From the NCBI GenBank assembly GCA_015064635.1, contig SVRV01000026.1, positions 1 through 35,751 on the forward strand: a stretch of DNA of 35,751 nt, read 5' to 3'. The stretch is from Oscillospiraceae bacterium (GTDB lineage: Bacteria; Bacillota; Clostridia; Oscillospirales; SIG627). Shown here one piece after another: positions 30,886 to 35,751 of the stretch. How positions within the stretch are numbered: position 1 is the stretch's first letter; every line of letters starts with the position of its first letter. The notes under the pieces were generated by a model, which was not told the origin of the DNA, did no database searches, and saw only the letters and a program-made list of their open reading frames with translations. Both the position numbers and the translations under genes were made by a program.

Positions 30886-32094
30886 ATGAAAAAGAACGCT
30901 ATAATCGGACAGTCGGGCGGACCTACAGCCGCAATCAATGCAACTCTCTCGGGTGTTGTAAGAGAGCTTAAAAAATCCGATAAAATTGACACTGTCTACG
31001 GAATGCACAACGGTATAGAAGGCTTTATGAAGGAGGAATTCTGCAACCTTTCAAAGCTTCTCTTTACCGAAAACGATTTTGTGAGACTTGAGAAAACTCC
31101 TGCCGCAGCACTCGGCTCCTGCCGTCTCAAGCTTCCCTCGGAAACATCCGAAAAGGCGGAAGATATTGAGATGTATAACAAAATATTTGAAATTCTTGAC
31201 CGCAACAATATCGGATATTTCTTTTATATCGGCGGTAACGATTCAATGGACACGATTCGTAAGCTCTCGGTTTATGCAAAGAAGCTTAACTCTGATATCC
31301 GCTTTGTAGGGGTGCCCAAAACAATAGATAATGACCTTGCTTGTACAGACCATACACCGGGCTACGGCTCGGCCGCAAAGTATGTTGCAACCTCACTTGC
31401 GGAAATTCTCCGTGATACATCTGTTTATAAGCTCAAGGCTGTAACAATTGTTGAGATAATGGGAAGAGACGCAGGATGGCTTACCGCGTCAGCCGCACTT
31501 GCAAGACCCGACTTGGTGTACCTTCCCGAGGTTGATTTCAGCATTGACGAATTTCTTGAGGATATCAAGGCGGAATTTGAAAAGAAGCCCAATGTGGTGG
31601 TTGCGGTTTCCGAGGGTATCCGTGACAAGGACGGAAGATATATCAGCGAGGACGGAAGCAAAACAGATGCTTTCGGACACAAACAGCTCTCAGGCACAGG
31701 CAGAGTTCTCGAATCTATTCTGAAAGAGAAGCTGGGATGCAAGGCAAGAACGGTTGAGCTCAGTATACTTCAGCGTTGCGCTGCTCATATCGGCTCGGGC
31801 ACAGATATCGAGGAGTCTGTAAAAATCGGCTCATTCGGTGCAAGACTTGCACTTGAGGGTGAGACGGGCTGTATGGCTACCTTTGTGAGAACCTCAACAA
31901 AGCCCTACTCCTGCAATTGTCAGAAGGCTGACCTTGAAAACGTAGCAAATGTTGTAAGAAAAGTACCTCGTGAATTTATCAACGAAAGAGGTAACCACGT
32001 AACCACCGAGTGTATCGAGTGGATACGTCCCCTTGTGCTGGGAGAAAGTATTCCCGAATTTGAAAACGGACTCCCTGTACAGTTTATAATTTAA
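30886..32094 (+). CDS. 6-phosphofructokinase, pyrophosphate-dependent type
   Basis: Phosphorylates fructose 6-phosphate in glycolysis. The 402-residue sequence has IGQSGGPTAAINATLSG at the N-terminus, G-G-N-D119-S in the phosphoryl-donor site and P-K145-T-I-D148-N-D. Asp at 119 (Gly in ATP enzymes) and Lys145 are the established markers of pyrophosphate use, and Asp148 is the catalytic base. The reaction would be reversible and save ATP, common in anaerobic Clostridia. AAGGAG precedes the ATG. It is the last gene of the operon with GNAT, methyltransferase and Hsp33, and a strong terminator follows. Confidence 0.93.
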   Translation: MKKNAIIGQSGGPTAAINATLSGVVRELKKSDKIDTVYGMHNGIEGFMKEEFCNLSKLLFTENDFVRLEKTPAAALGSCRLKLPSETSEKAEDIEMYNKIFEILDRNNIGYFFYIGGNDSMDTIRKLSVYAKKLNSDIRFVGVPKTIDNDLACTDHTPGYGSAAKYVATSLAEILRDTSVYKLKAVTIVEIMGRDAGWLTASAALARPDLVYLPEVDFSIDEFLEDIKAEFEKKPNVVVAVSEGIRDKDGRYISEDGSKTDAFGHKQLSGTGRVLESILKEKLGCKARTVELSILQRCAAHIGSGTDIEESVKIGSFGARLALEGETGCMATFVRTSTKPYSCNCQKADLENVANVVRKVPREFINERGNHVTTECIEWIRPLVLGESIPEFENGLPVQFII

Positions 32095-32098
32095 ACTA

Positions 32099-32140
32099 TA
32101 ATAGGATTTGAAAATGTTTTTCAAATCCTATTGACTTTTT
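32099..32140 (+). terminator. Terminator of the GNAT-PFK operon
   Basis: A perfect 14-bp stem AATAGGATTTGAAA / TTTCAAATCCTATT followed by GACTTTTTT. Confidence 0.88.
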
Positions 32141-32159
32141 TGCGTGTTTAGTTTATAGT
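32131..32159 (+). promoter_or_regulatory. Promoter of the MATE gene, overlapping the terminator
   Basis: TTGACT (32131-32136), a 17-nt spacer and TATAGT (32154-32159). The -35 hexamer shares bases with the end of the preceding terminator stem. Confidence 0.7.
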
Positions 32160-32196
32160 TTTGAGTGAAAAACAAATATATTTTTCAGAGGTTTTT

Positions 32197-33567
32197 ATGT
32201 TTAAATTGAAGTATACCACACGCATTGATATTGCACTGGTAATAACCCTGTTTCTTCCTGTTTTCTGGGAACAGCTTGCCTCTATAGCTTTGACTATGAT
32301 ATCAAGCATGATTTCCACAAATATAGATACAAACTTTTTGAATGCTACCTCTCTTGTAGGAAGCGTGTTCGGACCATTTACCACTCTTTACGGATGCATT
32401 GCATCGGGCTCGGCTATCCTCATAAGCCAGTACATCGGTGCTGAGGATGAAGAAAAGTCGAGAAGCCTTTTTTCAACCTCGATGATTATAGGTACGTTCA
32501 TTTCCGTGCTGATTACCGCAGTTGTAATACTTTTTCACAATCCTATCCTTCGTGCTACCTACCCCGACATGTCGGAAAGCTTCTTTGAGAATGCAAATAT
32601 CTATGCAGTGTTCTATGCTCTGACTCTCCCTATGGGCTTTTTCAGAACGAATATGATTGGTATACTCCGTGGCTGTCTTAACACCAAAGGACCTCTTTAC
32701 ATATCCCTTTTCGGCGGTGTAGTGGATATTGCGCTCAAATGGATATTCATGATAGTTCTTGAAATGGGAATTGTAGGTCTCGGTATTGCTTCTGTCCTTA
32801 CAAACCTTATTTTCACTCTTATCTGCGCCTTTATCATCAGCAGAACGGGTAATTTCAAGGGCTGTACTCTCCATTGCTTCAGACTGTACAAGGCTGACGT
32901 GGCAAAGGAGACTGTAAAAATAGGAATTGTAATGTGTATACAGAGCTTCCTCGTTTCAATCGGTGCTCTCATTATGAATAAAATACTGTCCTCCATGGGA
33001 GACAATCACGTTTCCGCATTCAGCGTTACTACCTCAATTGAGTCGCTTACCTATATCGTGCCTATGGCACTTTGCTACGTTGCACAGATTCTTGCAGGTA
33101 AGCACACGGGTGCGGGGGACAAGCGACAGGCACTTGATATTTCCGTGTGGGTTACAATGGCATCCACCGCTGTTCACATTATTATGAGTGTTTTTGCATT
33201 TATTTTTGCGGGCAATCTCGTTTCCATGTATACAGATAACAAGGAAGTTGTCAGAATTGCCACAGAGACACTCCGCATAGGTATACCCTTTATGGCAATC
33301 GCCTGGTCGGCAGGAAACGTACTTCCCGCAGGTATAAGAGGAATGGGTAACGTAAAATTCCCCGCCGCCGTCATTACATTATCCCTCTGGATATACAAAA
33401 TTCCCGCTACTTGGTATGCCTGCAGCTTCTTGCAGTACGGTGCGCAGGGAAGAATGTTTGTCTATGCCTTTGAATCGGTAATCTACGGTGCACTCTTTGC
33501 GGGATATGCGGTTTATGTTAATAAAAAGATTAAAAAGGAGAAAGCAAATGAAGGAATTTCTGCGTAA
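32197..33567 (+). CDS. MATE family efflux transporter
   Basis: A 456-residue membrane protein with about 12 helices in two homologous halves, typical of Na+- or H+-coupled MATE exporters of drugs or metabolites (VFWEQLASIALTMISSMIST, ASGSAILISQYIGAEDEEKS, LRGCLNTKGPLYISLFGG). The start is ATG 32197 with GAGG upstream; a TTG at 32161 lies before the expected transcription start. The substrate is unknown. Its end overlaps the following glycosidase gene by 20 bases, which suggests translational coupling and a possible shared job, for example moving a compound released or avoided by the glycosidase. A K-rich tail (KKIKKEKANEGISA) faces the cytoplasm. Confidence 0.88.
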   Translation: MFKLKYTTRIDIALVITLFLPVFWEQLASIALTMISSMISTNIDTNFLNATSLVGSVFGPFTTLYGCIASGSAILISQYIGAEDEEKSRSLFSTSMIIGTFISVLITAVVILFHNPILRATYPDMSESFFENANIYAVFYALTLPMGFFRTNMIGILRGCLNTKGPLYISLFGGVVDIALKWIFMIVLEMGIVGLGIASVLTNLIFTLICAFIISRTGNFKGCTLHCFRLYKADVAKETVKIGIVMCIQSFLVSIGALIMNKILSSMGDNHVSAFSVTTSIESLTYIVPMALCYVAQILAGKHTGAGDKRQALDISVWVTMASTAVHIIMSVFAFIFAGNLVSMYTDNKEVVRIATETLRIGIPFMAIAWSAGNVLPAGIRGMGNVKFPAAVITLSLWIYKIPATWYACSFLQYGAQGRMFVYAFESVIYGALFAGYAVYVNKKIKKEKANEGISA

Positions 33568-35620
33568 TAATCCCGTTTTCTGGTCTCGCTTGGGCTTTGC
33601 CTACGACCCCCCGATGAGAGATGAAAACGGTGACTTGATAGTATTTAATTCATCTCTTGAAAAATACGGAAACTATCACAGGTCATTTTCTAAAATCGGT
33701 GTAAATCTTCACACCTGCATTTTGCCCTCGGGCTGGGTGGGTGTTAATGAATATGATTATTCCCTTACCGATAAGGTTATGGATGAAGTGTTCAGGGATA
33801 ATGAGGACATATACTTTATCCCTCGTATAAAGCTGAATGTACCCATTGATTGGTGCTACGAAAATCCCGAGGACGTGTTTGTTTATTACGGTGGTCCTGA
33901 AACGGCTGATGAAATACGAAATGTTGTAGGAACTCTTCAACACGACTACATCGGATATGACTCACCTCACGGTTATTATGCTTCGGGTGAATTTGAGGAT
34001 ACCCGCCCAAATGTCGGGGGAGTTATCGCAAGACAGAGTTTTTCTTCAAAGAAATGGCTTGAGGATGCAAGGGAAGCACTCACAAGAGTCATAAACAGAC
34101 TCGAAAACGGAAAGTACGGAAAGCGTATTTTAGGTTATCATATTGCATATGGAACAAGCGGTGAAACGGTTGTATGGGGACGTGTCTCCAATAAATACGG
34201 TGACTGGGGAATTAACAATAAAAAGGCATTTTTTGAATGGTCAATGGCAAAATACGGAAGCCTTGCCGAAATTGAAAAAGCCTGGGGAATGAGTGGTATT
34301 TCTCCCGACAATTTCCCAATTCCGTCACCCGAGCTAAGACAGCCTACAAATAATTCCTTTGAGGAGTTTGTGAGAGCATCAAAGGATGGAGCTTTTGCAA
34401 TTGATTATGATATGTTTATGTCGCAAACAAACGCAAATGCCCTTGAGTTTTTCGGGAAAACCGTAAAAGAACTAACGGGAAAACCGGTAGGTGCTTTTTA
34501 CGGATATTATCTCCATGTGGATAATGCCGCATATACGGGACATCTTGCCCTTGAACGACTGCTCAATTCTCCTTATGTTGATTTCTTCTCGGCTCCCAAA
34601 TCTTATTACAGATGTAAGGCAGGCGAGCCGGGCGGTGAATTGTCCGCCACACAGTCAATAAATTTGAAAAAGCTTTGGCTGGAGGAGCTTGATAACCGTA
34701 CCCATCTTGACACGCTTGCAAACCGTCCCAACTACGGTGAAAATGACACCGAGTGGGAATCCGGCGGAATGAGAGACACAAAGACTGTTTTCTGGCGTGA
34801 ATATGCGAAGAATCTTTCACACAATTCGGGCTTTTGGTGGATGGATCTTGGCGGCGGATGGTTTGACGACGATGAAATATTAAAGGAATTTAAAAAGATA
34901 GCCGACGTTAACAAGGAACTTAGAAAGAAGCCTCACGAAAGCGCATCGGATGTACTTATTGTAACCGATGAACGCTCGGCTTACTATATGAGAGCAAATC
35001 GTGATATGCGTTGCGGTTTTGCCGAGGACTTCATTGCCGAAGCAAGAATGACAGGTGCGCTTGTGGATACATACCGTGCCCGTGACCTATTTGATATTGA
35101 CCTTACAAAATATAAGCTTGTTGTCTTTGCTTACAATACTTATGCCGACAGCGACTATTTTGAAAAGATTTTGCCAAAGCTTACTCACGCAACCGTAATG
35201 TTTAACTACGCACCGGGTGTATGGAGCGAAAAAGGCTTTGATATAAACAGAGTAAAGGAAATTACGGGCTTCGACATTGAGGAAATAAATGATAAAAATT
35301 ATGACGTTCCGCTTATTCGTTCTGTAGGGCAGGGTAAGGCAAATTATATTTTAAACACCACTCCATATATGAAGCATTCCGATATTCGTGAAATAATGAA
35401 AAAGGCGGGATGCCATATTTACACAGAAGCCGAAGGAGTAACTGTCTACGGTGACGATAGGTTTATTTCCGTGTTTAACTCGTCTCCTGTCAACCTGACC
35501 CTATCCTTAAAACAAAATGCACTTTGCAAGGACTTGGTTACCGGAACAGAATATTCGGATTGTAAAATTGAACTTAATTGCGATACAAATGAAGCGCATT
35601 TTATAGTATATGATAAATAA
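33548..35620 (+). CDS. GH42-like beta-galactosidase-type glycoside hydrolase
   Basis: 690 residues with no signal peptide. The N-terminal two thirds read as a TIM-barrel glycosidase of the GH42/clan A type: residues about 40-250 with FWSRLGFAYDPP, ILGYHIAYGTSGETVVWG (Glu206 a candidate acid/base) and WLEELDNRTH (Glu379 or Glu380 a candidate nucleophile). Residues about 470-620 resemble the GH42 trimerisation/glutamine amidotransferase-like domain (SASDVLIVTDERSAYYM, KLVVFAYNTY), and the end is a small beta domain. Family membership is distant and the substrate uncertain (a beta-galactoside or arabinoside is possible). AAGGAG (33535-33540) precedes ATG 33548, which overlaps the MATE gene by 20 bases. 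A terminator follows. Confidence 0.7.
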   Translation: MKEFLRNNPVFWSRLGFAYDPPMRDENGDLIVFNSSLEKYGNYHRSFSKIGVNLHTCILPSGWVGVNEYDYSLTDKVMDEVFRDNEDIYFIPRIKLNVPIDWCYENPEDVFVYYGGPETADEIRNVVGTLQHDYIGYDSPHGYYASGEFEDTRPNVGGVIARQSFSSKKWLEDAREALTRVINRLENGKYGKRILGYHIAYGTSGETVVWGRVSNKYGDWGINNKKAFFEWSMAKYGSLAEIEKAWGMSGISPDNFPIPSPELRQPTNNSFEEFVRASKDGAFAIDYDMFMSQTNANALEFFGKTVKELTGKPVGAFYGYYLHVDNAAYTGHLALERLLNSPYVDFFSAPKSYYRCKAGEPGGELSATQSINLKKLWLEELDNRTHLDTLANRPNYGENDTEWESGGMRDTKTVFWREYAKNLSHNSGFWWMDLGGGWFDDDEILKEFKKIADVNKELRKKPHESASDVLIVTDERSAYYMRANRDMRCGFAEDFIAEARMTGALVDTYRARDLFDIDLTKYKLVVFAYNTYADSDYFEKILPKLTHATVMFNYAPGVWSEKGFDINRVKEITGFDIEEINDKNYDVPLIRSVGQGKANYILNTTPYMKHSDIREIMKKAGCHIYTEAEGVTVYGDDRFISVFNSSPVNLTLSLKQNALCKDLVTGTEYSDCKIELNCDTNEAHFIVYDK

Positions 35621-35624
35621 TGAT

Positions 35625-35669
35625 GGGGCTGAGTCAAAACACTTGAAAAAGTGAAAGGCTCAGCCTTTT
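35625..35669 (+). terminator. Terminator after the GH42-like gene
   Basis: GGCTGAG (35627-35633) pairs with CTCAGCC (35659-35665), with an inner CACTT/AAGTG hairpin, followed by TTTT. Confidence 0.7.
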
Positions 35670-35694
35670 GCTGTAAATAGCAGCGAGAACAAAG

Positions 35695-35715
35695 AAAAAA
35701 GCCTCAAATCGAGGC
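35695..35715 (-). terminator. Minus-strand terminator at the right edge
   Basis: On the minus strand GCCTCgatttGAGGC (plus 35701-35715) is followed by TTTTTT (plus 35695-35700). It implies a convergent minus-strand gene beyond the window. Confidence 0.65.
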
Positions 35716-35751
35716 AAAAAAGGGTACACGAAAAATAGGATTGTTAAAATC

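Noticed and set aside
35706-35751. Open frame entering from the right edge on the minus strand and stopping inside the terminator hairpin
   Set aside because: Only about 15 codons are visible, and the stop lies within a terminator stem, so it cannot be supported as a gene end.

Overview
The window looks like a chromosomal segment of a low- to mid-GC anaerobic Bacillota (Clostridia, most likely an uncultured gut or rumen Oscillospirales/Ruminococcaceae relative; lineage inferred from gene content only). Supporting signs are strong GGAGG/GAGGTG ribosome sites, near-consensus sigma-A promoters that nearly all have 17-bp spacers, several TTG starts, a V/A-type ATPase, a PPi-type phosphofructokinase, an SLH protein, and cytoplasmic glycosidases with AraC regulators. 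I see no rRNA, tRNA, CRISPR array, insertion sequence or prophage.

Layout. 1-3.5 kb: a lipoprotein gene (minus) divergent from an AraC regulator, which is followed by an ADP-ribosylglycohydrolase-fold protein with an extra C-terminal beta-sandwich. 3.5-4.6 kb: a secreted SLH protein. 4.6-12.9 kb: a complete nine-gene V/A-type ATPase operon on the minus strand (order H-I-K-E-C-F-A-B-D), whose K subunit carries the Na+-site residues of Enterococcus NtpK. 13.0-17.5 kb (minus): four tandem paralogous calcineurin-like metallophosphoesterases; the second and fourth carry an N-terminal rubredoxin-like Cys4 zinc/iron ribbon. 17.7-20.6 kb (plus): malic enzyme, DagK-type lipid kinase and NAD(P)HX dehydratase, driven from a promoter back to back with that of the phosphoesterases. 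20.6-22.6 kb: a SpoVB/MurJ-like flippase and a small four-helix membrane protein. 22.8-25.0 kb: an AraC regulator divergent from a cytoplasmic GH10 xylanase. 25.1-28.4 kb: an AraC regulator divergent from an M24 'pita-bread' protein that lacks metal ligands, followed by a DUF4432/aldose-epimerase-like gene. 28.8-32.1 kb: a tight operon of GNAT, methyltransferase, Hsp33 and PPi-PFK. 32.2-35.6 kb: a MATE transporter overlapping a GH42-like glycosidase gene.

Together the genes suggest a plant-fibre-degrading fermenter: imported oligosaccharides are cut inside the cell (GH10, GH42-like) under AraC control, glycolysis uses PPi, malic enzyme feeds pyruvate/NADH, and a sodium-type ATPase handles ion gradients. 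The least explained part is the phosphoesterase array. The conserved C-terminal codons of each gene supply the Shine-Dalgarno of the next, and the final gene has lost that site by synonymous change. The rubredoxin-like heads raise the possibility of a redox- or metal-responsive set of hydrolases.
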